From contig CM057067.1 in NCBI GenBank assembly GCA_029945375.1, positions 2,232,001-2,296,000 of the forward strand: DNA of 64,000 bases, in the 5' to 3' direction. Below are positions 34,960 through 46,569 of the stretch, piece after piece (the stretch's first letter is position 1; every line of letters begins with the position of its first letter). The stretch is from Agaricus subrufescens. Lineage: Eukaryota; Basidiomycota; Agaricomycetes; Agaricales; Agaricaceae. Both the position numbers and the translations under genes were made by a program. Below the pieces are notes generated by a model, which did no database searches, had not been told where the DNA came from, and was given only the letters and a program-made list of their open reading frames with translations.

Positions 34960-37437
34960 CCTTGAGTGGACGGATCAAACAGGTTGTTGCCTGGACATTC
35001 AATGCAAAGACTGCATATACGGAACACATACCAGCCACCCCTACTCTGAGTCGATACATGTGGAAACTGACATGTTGGAACGAGTTTACATCAATATATG
35101 GGGACCTGCATCCACACAGTCAGCCGGGGGTGCCAACTATTTCATGTTGATAGCCGATGGCGCCGTATCATACCATTGCGTTTATTTTTTTGTCATTGAA
35201 GTCTGCTGATGCGACGTTGCGGGCCATGTGCAAGCGGAGAGGTAGACAGAGCGGCAGCTTAAACGAATCTGGGCAGACATGGGAAGAGAATGGTGCAACG
35301 CTGCATGGGATTCGTATGTAAAGGAACATAGCCTTGCTCTGGACAGCTTACGCTCACCAGCAAAATGGCAAAGCAGAATGTTCTATGCAAACGCTACTCA
35401 ATACTGCTTGCGCAATGCTGGCAGACTCTGGGTTACCACAAAAGTTTTGGGCTGACGCTGTTCAGATGGCTGGTTACACCCAGAACTTCATCCTGAGTAT
35501 TCATGTCCCCAACGCCATCCCCGCTGGTTCATGGTTCAACCATCAGCGGGATACCTCCTACTTGAGGCCTTTTGGGTCTACCGCATATGCTCATGTCCCC
35601 AGTGAGGCCATCCCATCCAAGCTTGCGCCACGATCTGTTAAGTTGACATTATTAGGCTACTATGATTGCTCCGGTTACAAGCTCTTGGATCGCACTACTG
35701 GCTCCATCCACAAATCGAGAGACGTGATAATTGAAGAGTCCCTATCCCATTTCAGCACTGACCCCATCGTCTGCTTCGCTTCCAATGGCCTAACTCCACA
35801 ACAAATGGCAATTGCGCCATGACCGAAGAGCATCATGAACCTTCATCCACGACAGTCCCCGTTGCCCATGACCACCGCTTCCACTCCTCCAACTCCAACT
35901 CCTGTTCCTCCATCATCTGAGCAGACAGCAGGTCCGGTCCTCCCCCCCTCAGTAGGATCCACACAGGACAGCGAGGGCGAGGTCTTGGATGCGATAATGC
36001 CTGGAGGTGACTTGGCAATTGCAGTGCGTAAGCCTAAGAGAGAGACGAGGCTGTCCACTAGGCTGAAAGAGAGTCTGGAATACTTCAGCCAATTGACTGC
36101 GAGTAGTGAAGTGCGGGCTCAGGGCCTGAAGCCTGAGCCGAGCCCAAGCCCGCCCGCTGAGGCCAAGCCGAGCCGAGCCCGCAGGAGGGCCCGAGAGGGC
36201 TCAGGGCTCGGCTTGGGATATGAGCAGACCCGAGCCCAGGGCCTGAGCCCGGGCTTCATCGACAGGCCCGAGCTGAGCCCAAGCCCACCTGGCGGGCTTG
36301 GCTCAGCATTTTTGAAAGCCCGAGCCCTACAAAACTGAGCCCGCGCTTCACTAACTATGAGCATGGCGACCACTTCTGAACCCGACAGCTTTGCTGACCT
36401 TGCTGTACCTACAACCTTCAACCAGGCGATGAAATGTCCCAATCTCTGGCTGAAACCGATGTTGAAGGAGTTTGGCGTTATGGAGGATAAAGGTGTTTTC
36501 TGCCTCGTCTCTAGGCCTGTTGGGAAGAACATTGTTAAGCCAAAGTGGGTCTATGCCAATAAGTACAATGATGAGGGGGTGATTGTGGACAGAAAGGCCA
36601 GATTGGTGGTGAAAGGGTTTGCGCAAATTCTGGGGAGGATTATGATGAAACATATGCTTTGGTTGTGCGTTTGGAATCTGTCTGGGTGGTTTGTGCTATT
36701 GCAGCTTCTTGGGGCCTTCACCTGTAGCAGGTTGATTTTGTCTCCGCGTTCCTTAACAGTGAAAACATTTTCAAACTTTACATGGAACAACCACCGGGTT
36801 TTGATGAGGAGGGGGACTATGTGTGGTTGCTCCTCAAAACCCTTTACGGTACCATGCGAGGAGCTCATGACTGGGCTGTCACTCTCGAACACGCATCATC
36901 AGCAAATCGGCTCAAATATTGTAGACCTTACATCATAATACAATCTAAATAAAAGAATACAATCGTAGTACATTTTATTTGTTTAAGATTACAATCTTTT
37001 TCGAAGAATACACCCATGCTTCAAGAGGACCTGTCTCATGGGCAAGTCAGCGACAAGAAATGGTCGCGCTTTCTCAGGCTACTGTCGAGGCTGAGTACAT
37101 GGCCTTCACTCGGGCTATACAACAGGTGATTTGGCTTGGTAAATTTATGTGAGAGATAGGCTTGACACAGGTTAAACCAACCAACATTTTTGGGGACAAT
37201 AACGGCACCATTATGAACACTCAAAACGACAAGAATCATTGTCGGACAAAACACATTGATGTCAAATACCACTTTGTAAAGGAAAAGGTCGAAGCAGGAG
37301 AAGTCGTTTTTACTTATATTCCTTCTGAATGCAATCTGGCTGATATTCTTACCAAACTGCTCTCAAGGGATGCGATTTTGAAATGCTGTAGAGGTATGGG
37401 CTTGATACCTATGGTGACAAAGCAGGGGGAGTGTTGA
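34960..37437 (+). pseudogene. Degenerate Ty1/copia polyprotein in the spacer
   Basis: In order: integrase start (CKDCIYGTHTSHPYSES, LERVYINIWGPASTQSAGGA); integrase core in pieces around 35210-35340 (AYAHQQNGKAECSMQTLL, KFWADAVQMAGYTQNF); a proline-rich linker; a MITE at 36107-36351; RT start (NIVKPKWVYANKYNDEGVIV, RKARLVVKGFAQ) followed by frameshifts; then, after an AT-rich break at about 36900-37010, the RNase H end (QEMVALSQATVEAEYMAF-like with changes, FGDNNGTIMNTQND, KHIDVKYHFVKEKVE, CNLADILTKLL). The second half of RT is deleted. The polypurine tract AGCAGGGGGAG precedes the LTR. It is a different copia lineage from the one at 2-2689. Confidence 0.85.
36107..36351. mobile_element. 245-base MITE with TA target duplication
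   Basis: A GC-rich insertion whose ends form 17-base inverted repeats with one mismatch: GTGAAGTGCGGGCTCAG at 36107-36123 against CTGAGCCCGCGCTTCAC at 36335-36351. It is flanked by TA on both sides (36105-36106 and 36352-36353), the target duplication of Tc1/mariner-type elements. The interior is made of many GAGCCC and GGGCTC words and encodes no protein. It splits the copia element between linker and reverse transcriptase. Confidence 0.82.
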
Positions 37438-38070
37438 AGTCTTTTGACACCACTGGTAAACGTTCATGTTATTTGTTTCATTTTTCACAAACATTTTTCA
37501 ACTCCTATTTACATATTTTCCAATTACGACAACCTACTGGTACTTATACCTCATGTTCACAGTTTCTGCACCTCAGTGATTATCCGTGATCACTGAGCTG
37601 AGTAGTATATGTGTTCTTATATGCCCTTGTACTTATGTCTCGTAGCTCTGCTCTTCTACTGTTCTTTAGGTACCTCTTATACATTCATAGTGATTATCTG
37701 TGATTGCTGAGCTCTGCTCTTCTACTGTTCTTTATTAGTCTTTTCTGTTAGAATAATAATAATATTGGATGCTTGTATAAGCTTGTACTTTATTTAGATA
37801 GATATGTGGATGTTTCTATTCCACTCCGAGCATTGAGCGATTCATCACTCTGCCTAATTATGTGTGTGGATACCTGCAGCTCATGCTCTACTAGGCTGAA
37901 CAATTATGCTTTATTATATGCAACCCACAGTAAAGGAACTACTGTGGATGGACTAGTAGTTTAGTATATAAACCCTATGTATTCGCCGTATTCTACACAA
38001 TCAAAGACACACATCTTCTACTGTTCTACAACTTCTCTACACTCTATTGACTAACTCCCTACTTTTACTG
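37433..38070 (+). repeat. 3' LTR of the spacer copia element, probably acting as promoter
   Basis: TGTTGAAGTC follows the polypurine tract directly and overlaps the stop codon of the polyprotein. Inside are a hairpin (CTCAGTGAT / ATCACTGAG near 37572-37598) and a 24-base block starting GCTCTGCTCTTCTACTG repeated about 61 bases apart (near 37649 and 37710). A TATA box (TATATAAA) is at about 37966. The end of the LTR cannot be set, since no inverted partner of TGTTGA was found; GTAAGT at 38071 looks like a splice donor. Confidence 0.68.
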
Positions 38071-38179
38071 GTAAGTACTACTCAACTCACCACTGTGCCA
38101 GTTAGCTGCTGGCATTATGTATCCATCATGGATATCATTATAATCTTAATATTGACTATTGCTCATCCTCAACTTTTAG
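38071..38179 (+). other. Putative 5' UTR intron of the downstream gene
   Basis: A donor GTAAGT at 38071 and an acceptor CTTTTAG ending at 38179, preceded by a CTCATCCTCAAC pyrimidine region, bracket 109 bases. The first ATG after the acceptor (38196) opens the long protein frame. The exon before it would start in the copia LTR. Confidence 0.5.
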
Positions 38180-38195
38180 CTTTTTGTGGCAAAAA

Positions 38196-41100
38196 ATGGC
38201 TTTCTCCTACAATGCATCAGCAGCCAGACACAACTGGAGCTCAACAGAATTGGGCATTGAAAGCCAGGAATTTATTCCTGAGGCTTTGGCCTTGTCCAAT
38301 TCATCCAGTGAATGGGAACCAGATACTGATGCAGATGATGACTTTCTTCCAACATCCTCCTCCAAGCAGCAGAAGACCACAAAACTGCGACCCAGATTGT
38401 CCAAATTTGTTATATCCCAGGCCAAATCTCCACAGGAAAGATTTCAGTTTGGGGGTATCTACATGTGCCATTCCAAAGACCATCTTCAGGAGGGCTGTGG
38501 TGTGCTTTCTGTCTTCAATCTCTTTTGGTCCCCTCTAGTCGGTGCTGTAGTTTCACCAGATGTGGCAGGTGGATGTTTGATCCCAGCTAGCTTGCTTCGC
38601 CACTTTTTGGAAAGCCACAAAAGCCGCTGTTGGAAGCAAGAAACAAGACCTATATCCTCAACAGAGTGGGAGCGCATAGTTGACCATGTTTTATCCAACT
38701 ACAATGCGGACCGCCACCAATCAGTTGAATCCCTGGTTGAATCCCTCCCATCTAGACTTCCCTATCCCCTCCCTGTCAAGGGCGAACAAAGTAACAAATC
38801 ATCAATTGGTTTCTTTTATCAGTGTCCAGCTTGCTCTAAATGGTTTTTAGAAGGCAAGCCTCCAAGCTTACCCAAGTACAATATAGCCCGACATTATAAA
38901 CAATGTCTACAAGTCAATTCAACCAACCAAAGTGACCAGCCACCCAGTTTTGACCGGCAAGCTATGGTGCAAAAAATTTCTGTCTTTCGCAAGGGTCCTG
39001 GCAATCAATCCCATTGGTTTAGGCTAGCCAGCCTAGAGTCCCCTGGATTGCAAGACCCTCTCCCAGAAATCAAGTTTCAAGAAGAGGAGAATAAGAAGAT
39101 AGATGAGCGCATTCAAGATGGTCCCTGGGTGGGAGAGCTAGGATGGGCAGACTACTTGAGAGGCCTTGGTCCAGGTGCCGATATTTCGGAACTTCAAGCT
39201 CTAGTTCAACTACCATCAGCCAAGCTGTATGATAGAGAGAAGGTTGGCCAGGACTCAGATTCAGCTTATGTTGAGATGGGTTTACTTCAGCTTTGGAATG
39301 AAACCACACTCTATCTAGAAAATGCGACACTGTTTATTGAAAGTCGGCATCCAAGTGTTCGTACCTCCATCACTTCTGGGTGAGCACTGCTCAATATGTC
39401 CATTCTAACTAAGTATAATGACTATTTCTAGACGAAAATCAAGCAAATATAGGCATATACGAAAATCTACCATTCAAACTTATCGAAAACCACTTGTCCT
39501 AACTATTGCCTACATGGTCCGGTTTTTGCAAATGCAAGAGAATGAAGCTATAAAACACCTTGGAAACTTCAAGATTGAAGGCACAGTTGCTCAGGTCCAA
39601 GCTGCCTATTCACTGTGGCAGCTTTTTCTCCAAACCAAAGGAAGGCCCGATGTGGATATATTGAGAGCAAAGATGCATTTATTATTTGACTTGCTATTAA
39701 AGAGTCCTCCACTAGAGAAAAAGATTGCTACACCTATGGAACAAGCCTTAATCCTAATATCTCTGGCTGGAGAAGGGCATTTCATATCAGTAAATGCCCT
39801 TCAATCTCTTATTGCGGCACTCCAATATGGCTTGAGGTCAATCCTTGTCCATGTTGCTCGTCTTAAAGATGAAGATTGCAATGAATACATTCCTTGGATA
39901 GAAGATAGCACTCAGGCCCCAAGCAATTTTGATGATGATGCTGAAGAAGACTTCGGGGATAACAGCAGCGGTGATGAAAAAAACACAAGTGATGATGAAG
40001 AACCCTCAAGTGACGATGAAGAACTTCCAAGTGATTTAGAAGGCTTGCCAGTTAACATTAACAAAGGTCAGTATTATCAAGATAACAGGCTTTAGATAAA
40101 TATTAACAGTGGTATATTCTGCATAGGAGATGGTAGTGACGGTTTCAAAAATACATCTCATAGTGACATGGTTATGCAGTAAGTTAAATTTCTCAATCTT
40201 GTCATCAACTTGTGAAAAAGCCTTGTATTCACAGACATCTACACAAAGAAAAGGCCTGGGTTCAAGGACTAATAAGTCCAAGTCTGACAGATACCCCATA
40301 TAACCGCTTGCTCCAAATATGGTTTATTATAACACCATATACCAGAAAAGAGCACAGTGGAACCTCATTTCGTCCACACCAAGATGGTCAGCAATTCCAA
40401 TTTTCTGGGATACAGGATGATGAAGTTACTGTTGACCTGATTCAATGGAGAAACACATGCAACGATCTCTGCAATAGGCTCTTGCCTGATGCTGTAAATG
40501 CTCTGCTTCCAAGCTCCCTCCATTCTTTCATTGATGATCTTCCCATAACCAAAATTTGGGACAAGCATTCTATGAAGGATGCTGTTCATAAACAGCCACA
40601 CAATTCTGCTACTCTTCAGCCAATTCATAATCAGGTCTTCAAGACTCTCCTACCGGTATTAGGGCAGAAAAGCGCAACCTCCGACAATGATGATATTGGA
40701 GCAAAATTACGTTCGCAGGACCCTCTCAGCCTGTCCCTAGTTGCCGACTGGTTTCAAAAGGAACAAGTAGTTCTGGCCATTGTGGCCACTATTTTTGCCC
40801 TTTCCTCAGGCCCAACCTTTCGAAGCTTCCAGTTTCGTGACCTTCGATATGATATTTCTCCTGAATTGGAACCAAGAAATCTTTACTTCCTCCCCAATGG
40901 ACGTGCTATACTTGCGAATCCTAGAGGAAAGCAAAGACATATATATTCCGCTGCCACTGCCCTTGCCTTTCCATCATCTGTCACCAAATATCTTTGTTTC
41001 TTTTTCTGGATCCTGAAGCCAGTAGGCATCCAGATACTGTCCCTAGCGGATACCAAAGTCTCAAAGTACTCATGGTGCATCTGGGTGAAGCCTAGGCTCT

Positions 41101-42147
41101 TGCTACTGGAAAAAAGCCAACAAATCGAGTTTACCTGTTGGGAGGGTACCTATTTTAACAAGAAAATGCAAGAATTAACAAAAAAAATACTTCAATTTGG
41201 TATAAGTTGCGCTCTTGTCAGAACCATAGTTCATGGTGTTCTGCGGAGCAAGTTTCCATCTCTATTTGACAATCACAGGTTGACATTTACAGCAATAGCC
41301 AAGCTATTAGAAGCGGGACCAATGCAGGATTATGCACAGAAAATGCAAGCACCAGCTATTGGGCCATTAACTCAAAACTCTTGTTGCAGCTTTCTCCTTG
41401 TTAGCGATATATGGCAGGTAGCATTGGGGGTCAGGGAGCTGGACCCTCTTCTCGAGCCTGTCCTTTTGGGCTCAAATGTATTTCCAACAAAAATATACAA
41501 GCAAGAAGCGCTTCAAAGAGCAAGGGTGGCGACTCAAAAGTTTTATGGTGTATCCCTCTTTGAAATTGAGCGTGTTAAAACTATGACAACTTGCCAAGAT
41601 CTCCTGAACAGGAAGCCATTTGCATCCCGGGTACCAGTGGTTTGTTGCCAAATCTCAGTAATTATGGATAACGTGTCTGACTGCTATGTCTTAGGACACG
41701 ACAGATTCTTATAAGCTGGGAGATGACGTGCTTAGGGAGGTCACATATGCAGTGCTATTTGGAAATTCTAAGCCCAAAATTTGTGCTACTCCACCTTTAG
41801 GTGGCTTGCATGTCAGTGACGTTGCACTTGCAGCATGCCAGGTTAGTTTTACTACCAGAACCTGCTCCTTTTGTTAATAGTACTTCACAAACCAGATTTC
41901 ACGTGCATTGGAGGAGTGGGGCAGTCCTCACAATAACTTATCTGTGCTCGATGGAAACCAGCAACAGAAATTTGATGAATGCTTGGAAAGGTTTGAAGTG
42001 GATCTTTCCAGCTTCAAGAAGTCGCATGAAGATGAATGGATCAAGTTCAGCTCTGATGTTTTTGCCTTAGGCTATTATGCGCCAACAAAAGATGTAGAAG
42101 AATCAATCAGAGACTTGCAGGACCTTGGTTTTGGGATGGCTAATTGA
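38196..42147 (+). CDS. Intact six-exon gene, about 1226 residues, fungal helicase-associated-type protein
   Basis: Exons 38196-39379, 39432-40066, 40127-40178, 40235-41630, 41695-41841 and 41881-42147 join in frame through five GT..AG introns (52, 60, 56, 64 and 39 bases) and end in TGA. Features: a possible zinc site C210-x2-C213...H233-x3-C237; a strongly acidic Asp/Glu/Ser region near residues 560-600 (39927-40044); and a central block SGPTFRSFQFRDLRY ... RNLYFLPNGRAILANPRG ... ILKPVGIQIL. From memory this block resembles the non-helicase part of large mobile-type helicase proteins of Agaricomycetes (GGPPRGTEL-like block); an arginine there could be equivalent to the first arginine of tyrosine recombinases, which is only a guess. 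No helicase motifs are present. Function unknown. Confidence 0.75.
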
Positions 42148-42152
42148 GAGCT

Positions 42153-42530
42153 GTTGAGGTTCTTTGACACCATCGGTGACAAACATTTACTTATTTTATA
42201 TTTTCACAACAGTCTATTTTTAACATTTAACATTTCACAAATTGCCGTCTCATACCCCTTTCTGATTTTCAGCTCTGACTTCAAAACTATATGTTTTTCA
42301 GTTCGGTACTATACAGTTTTCACTTTGTGGCTTGCCGAGTACTTATACTTTTTGAACCTTATGTTTTACACCTCAGTGATTACACGTTATCGTTGTCACT
42401 GAGGTGAGTACTTGACAAAGTTGTTTATATTCAATTACTTATGTTGCGTAGTCAATTGTTCTTTAGGTATCTTAAATAGTGATTACACGTTATCGTTGTC
42501 ACTGAGTCAGTTGTTCTTTAGGTTATGGGC
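42153..42530 (+). repeat. Second, diverged LTR fragment of the same copia family
   Basis: TGTTGAGGTTCTTTGACACC starts six bases after the stop codon of the gene and parallels TGTTGAAGTCTTTTGACACC at 37433. Shared features are CACCTCAGTGATTA with its hairpin partner and the TGTTCTTTAGGT word, each present twice. The two LTRs differ too much to be the ends of one recent insertion. No polypurine tract or RNase H precedes this copy. It is cut off before the promoter part. Confidence 0.7.
42369..42406. other. Hairpin within the LTR
   Basis: CACCTCAGTGA at 42369-42379 pairs perfectly with TCACTGAGGTG at 42396-42406 around a 16-base loop. The stem CTCAGTGA / TCACTGAG is also kept in the other LTR near 37572, while the loop sequence differs. 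A second, shorter version follows at about 42480-42507. Confidence 0.75.
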
Positions 42531-42571
42531 CCCGACTCGATCTAAACAACTCAGAAACTCAACTTGAACGA

Positions 42572-43283
42572 AAAGCAAATCAATCATGATAAGCGCGGAA
42601 AGGTTCGAAGATACGCACGATCAATGTAAACAGCAAACCCCCTGACCATGCCCAGATCTCGCTTTAGCCCTGCTACGCCTGGCTGATCCGTGCAGGAATC
42701 TTGAGATCACTCTTCAAGTTACTGGTTGTGTTTTCCCTATGAGCGTCGTCCATGGTTGACGAATTTTTGGGCTTATAGTAGAACGACAGAGAGAAGTGGT
42801 ATGTCCTGGCGGTTCCAGAGGTCTGGGGACCTCAACAGATTTGATGGGGGTGGGTAAGTGGGGATGAGGACATTGATACGGAAGCAGGGGACATGCCCAG
42901 AGCAGCAGAACGATCGGCGTTGGCGAGATATAGTAAAGACGATTTATTGTCAGCAGTGACTGCAGCTGAGGGTCGTGTGGGAGGAACGTAAGTTGTAAGT
43001 TCCTTTCGAGTTCCTCAGCGACTTTGGTAGCCCGTCCCAGAGAGATTGGTGCACAGGGAGCGAAGAAGACTAAAGGATACTTGAAAATCGGATTCTGGGC
43101 GCCATGGTTGGAGCTGCGGGCCGAGGGCCGCGTTGGAGTAATCGGATGGAACAAAAGACTGTGCCGCTGTGAGTGCGAGGAAGAACGAAGGCGCATTTAT
43201 AGGTGAAGGAGTTGGAGGTTTACTAAGAGTGGTGATGTTCTTGGCCCAACAAACGTAAGCAGTCGGTCTGTGCCCAAACCGCC
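42572..43283. other. No gene recognised; inner end of the right arm
   Basis: Mirror of 32956-33667. A module at 42838-42930 (GATGGGGGTGGGTAAGTGGG ... CATTGATACGGAAG) has a diverged second copy at 43711-43806 on the other side of the VPS28 fragment. Confidence 0.4.
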
Positions 43284-43701
43284 ATGACCAGCATCAGCCT
43301 CGACGAGGAAGTCCGGTTTCACACCACCAACACCAACCAACACCGAGCACAGAAAGTACAACCTCCTCGCAAGGCTCTATGGAATCGTCCTCGTGGTCAA
43401 GTATCTCGAGCAAACATATCACTGCGATTCAATCACCGCCGCCGAGTCCATTCGAACCTCCTTTACCAACAGAGATGGCTAAGATCTTCATCTTTGGTCA
43501 TAGACATACTCGCCGGCGTGCACGTGGTTGCTGCCACAGTACAAGGCTATGCTGAAGCTGGTGGGAGATGAAGTGCGATCACTCAAAGAGTTCATGACTC
43601 GTTATCCGGTGCGTCATGCCTCCGTTGTCGGCCAGATTCAGGAACTCATAAGAGCTCAAATGGATAATCCCGCTGCGTTGCGGTTGACAACCTTTGGCAG
43701 G
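43284..43701 (+). pseudogene. VPS28: VPS28-like ESCRT-I subunit fragment, right arm
   Basis: Mirror of 32538-32955. The start MTSISLDEEV is at 43284; the +1 frame change lies where CAGAAAGTAC continues as KYNLLARLYG; a further change precedes YSPACTWLLP. All the same lesions occur in both arms, so the gene was already broken when the arms were copied. Confidence 0.82.
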
Positions 43702-46174
43702 CTCACAAATTTGATGTGGTGGGTAAATGAGGGTGAAAACATCGGTACGGAAGTAGGCGTGGAGTAAAGGCAAAGGCATGCCCAGGGGAATACGGGGAAG
43801 TTGGCGACAATGTGGTAACATAGCGCGGGTAATATTGGTTGTATCATTTCCGATAGTGTGGAGCATTCCAATCTCGAGGAAAGGCGGAAGGGGTGGTAGT
43901 GACGGAAGTCTGTCTCGTGGCTGTATTCGAGTCTCTTGGCTGTCGGCGTGGTACAAGATGCATGCGTCAGAGAAGGTGATGATGGAATGTTGAAGGTGAA
44001 GGTATTTACAAGGACATAGGATGTTTAGAAGCACAGAGTCGCTCCCCGTTTCATCGTCACATGTCTTCTCCTTATCTGGTGGACCTTTTGACAAGATGCC
44101 ATTTCGAAACTGCACAAATCCCAAGCTTTTTCATTTGGGAAGCTTGCGAGAGAGAAACTTATCGTCATCCTTGTAATCGGATGATGATGCAGTAGACCTG
44201 CGCATACTCAAGTCAGTCATGCTTCCTGAACAATTGCCTGTGTAAGATGACCTCGGCTCACCGACTTTGCCTTGCCTGTTACGATGCCGTGAACTGGACT
44301 GCTGGTTCGGAAAACCAACTGGAAGACGGTGAAGGTGACGTTTGAGCGGCGCGAAGAAAAGAGGACAGAGAAGAATGAGGGCGAGGGGCTGCTAGTGTTC
44401 CGCAGTGTTATCAGGTAAATCTAGAGACGAATTAGCCTCAATTCACATGATGTTGGTTGTTAAAAATGGAGCGCGGGCTACAAGATTAAGGGAAATTAAA
44501 GCGCGTTATCAGGCATATCATACAAGCAGAACAGAAAAAAAGAGTGGAACGTTCAAACTCAGGGAAGACATGCGATCACTCACCTTTTCGCCTCTCATTC
44601 TCCAGGACTTCAGAGTCAAACTTAGAGAATCCCCATCCGACTCAGAATCACACCACCAGAACCAGTAGATTGAGGAGGTGTTGACGGCGATAGGTTCAGG
44701 GACCAACGGCTGAGGGGGATGGCGGGCGTTATGTATCCACTTCATCCGATTGTTGATCTTGGTCAAATTCAGGGAGAGGATGATGAGAGTAAGTATTCAT
44801 ATCCACGAATTCGGAAGCGCCTTCTTGAGGGTGACTCTTTTTATACAGCCGACGACGTTCAGGGTGGATCAGGAGACTGGGAGGGGGATGTTCATGAGTA
44901 TGGTTTGCAGAGATGCGAACGAGAGAACCTTGAAGGGGCGCGGTGGAGCAAAGAGAAGTGGTTTCAGCAACTGAGGATGTGAGAACAGAGAACACGGAGG
45001 CCATGAGTGGTCGCGGAAAGGGCTCTGAGAGGTGCATGTAGGTAGTTGTGCTTGTCGACGGGGCGGCAGCGAGGGGTATGAGTGTGAATGGGTGACAGGT
45101 GGGGGTAGAGTATGGTGCTGAGGAGCGCGTTAAGAATGCGCTGTAACAGTACAATCTTCGTCGGTAGTGGGTGAGCCAAGGTCGGCACCATTGTCGTCGT
45201 CGTCGTCATTAGACATGGATTGATCGTGACGCGATGGTATTTGGCACACATAGAATGGTGCTGGAGTGTTCTGGGCTCGTCTTGGTGTCGAAGATTCGCC
45301 AAACTTGAGGAGAGAGGACTTGAGATTGAACCCGTCATCCCACCTCTCGTGTTCTTCTTCCTCGTATGATGGGGTGGTCTCGGACGGTGCAAAGATATGC
45401 CTGTGCGTATTTTCCACTCGTTCTGCTCTTGGAAGGAGTACGAGTGGCTCGGGGAGACCCTCGGACGGGAGAGTCAACCTTGTAGAAAAAATTGTCGTTC
45501 CCGTTCTCGGCTGAGAACACGAAGACAATGACGCCTCCTGAAGGGTTCTAGAACAATCATCTACCAAGTTAGCAAGCATGGCGGTAAGGGTGGCAAGAAC
45601 ATTACTTGGTCGTGGAAGATCATGGCGCATGATGGGATTAGTGGTGATGGGTCATCGACATCCCGGTCTCCTGTGGCTGTCGACATGCGGATCGTGGGCG
45701 GTCACCCATATATATCATCAGGTGCCTTGGAGATGCGACTGCAAGTGAAAATCAAAGTCATCGTCCTGGTTCCCTAACGAAACTGGGGGTGGTCAGACAG
45801 GTGATGAGGCATGAGGGGACGACAGATGTACCTAGGAAGTTTCGTAGGTTGACGGCGACAGACATGGTCCAGAGTCATCTATGCGGAAAACTTGTGAGCT
45901 GGTCGTGATGGACAATGAGGACGAGGTGGTGGTCGTTGGACAAGGTGCCCCATCAGCATGGTTAATGTTGCCATCACTTTGTCCCATACCACTGCCCATG
46001 CCGCCCGCATTCCTCCTTGAAATATGCAAAGTCATTGTCTTGCTCGACCCAGACCACTTCCAGTCCCTCGCCGCCTATGCCTGACCTCCTGCGCGCTGAT
46101 GCATTGTACCCGGCAACATTTGTACGAGGGCTACTGGACAGACCGGTAGCACAATATGCACCTTTCTCCGATCC
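43702..46174. other. Unrecognised, partly open sequence between VPS28 and WDR24 fragments
   Basis: Mirror of 30065-32537. Minus-strand frames at 43579-44124, 44729-45154 and 45130-45630 are open but match no known family. Confidence 0.4.
45130..45630 (-). CDS. Hypothetical fragment, acidic and Ser/Pro-rich, right arm
   Basis: Identical to the 166-residue frame at 30609-31109, with the WDDGFNLKSS and TPRRAQNTPAP words. No family is recognised. Confidence 0.25.
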   Translation of the reverse strand: MRHDLPRPSNVLATLTAMLANLVDDCSRTLQEASLSSCSQPRTGTTIFSTRLTLPSEGLPEPLVLLPRAERVENTHRHIFAPSETTPSYEEEEHERWDDGFNLKSSLLKFGESSTPRRAQNTPAPFYVCQIPSRHDQSMSNDDDDDNGADLGSPTTDEDCTVTAHS

Positions 46175-46569
46175 ATGCGGGCCCTACCTGTTGATCGTTG
46201 CACCTCCCGCAAGATAGAATCGAGCAAGAACTGGTGGGAGGGCAGCGGACTCAGGATTGATAGCACCAGCACCAATGTTCCCTGGGCGTATGTAGGTGAT
46301 TTCCCCTGCCTCTTGCTTTCCGCTTCGACCCTCTCCTCATGCCCTGAGCAGCCTTCAACAACGAAATCCTCACCAGCACCCGCAACGGCGAAATCGTCAT
46401 CTGGGATCTCTCCCGGTCTGGCCACGCCATGGTACGTCCACCCTCACGACCCTCCTCTTCGTCTTCTCAGCCCTTTCTAGAGCGCAAGACAACGGAACAT
46501 CTTCGCTCCATCCATGCCGTCTCAGTCTCCCCTGTCGTCCACCACTACTGCCGGAGCGAGAAGGTGTAG
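46175..46569 (+). pseudogene. WDR24/RTC1-like WD40 fragment, right arm
   Basis: Mirror of 29670-30064, here on the plus strand. The exon NNEILTSTRNGEIVIWDLSR lies at about 46350-46430 between an acceptor GAGCAG and a donor GTACGT. A stop (TAG) closes the frame soon after VVHHYC. Confidence 0.72.

Noticed and set aside
38196..42147. KDZ-type transposase, often linked with TET/JBP genes in mushrooms, as identity of the spacer gene.
   Set aside because: None of the KDZ landmarks I know (cysteine cluster, YDIACQ-like and GEGIERGW-like motifs) is present.
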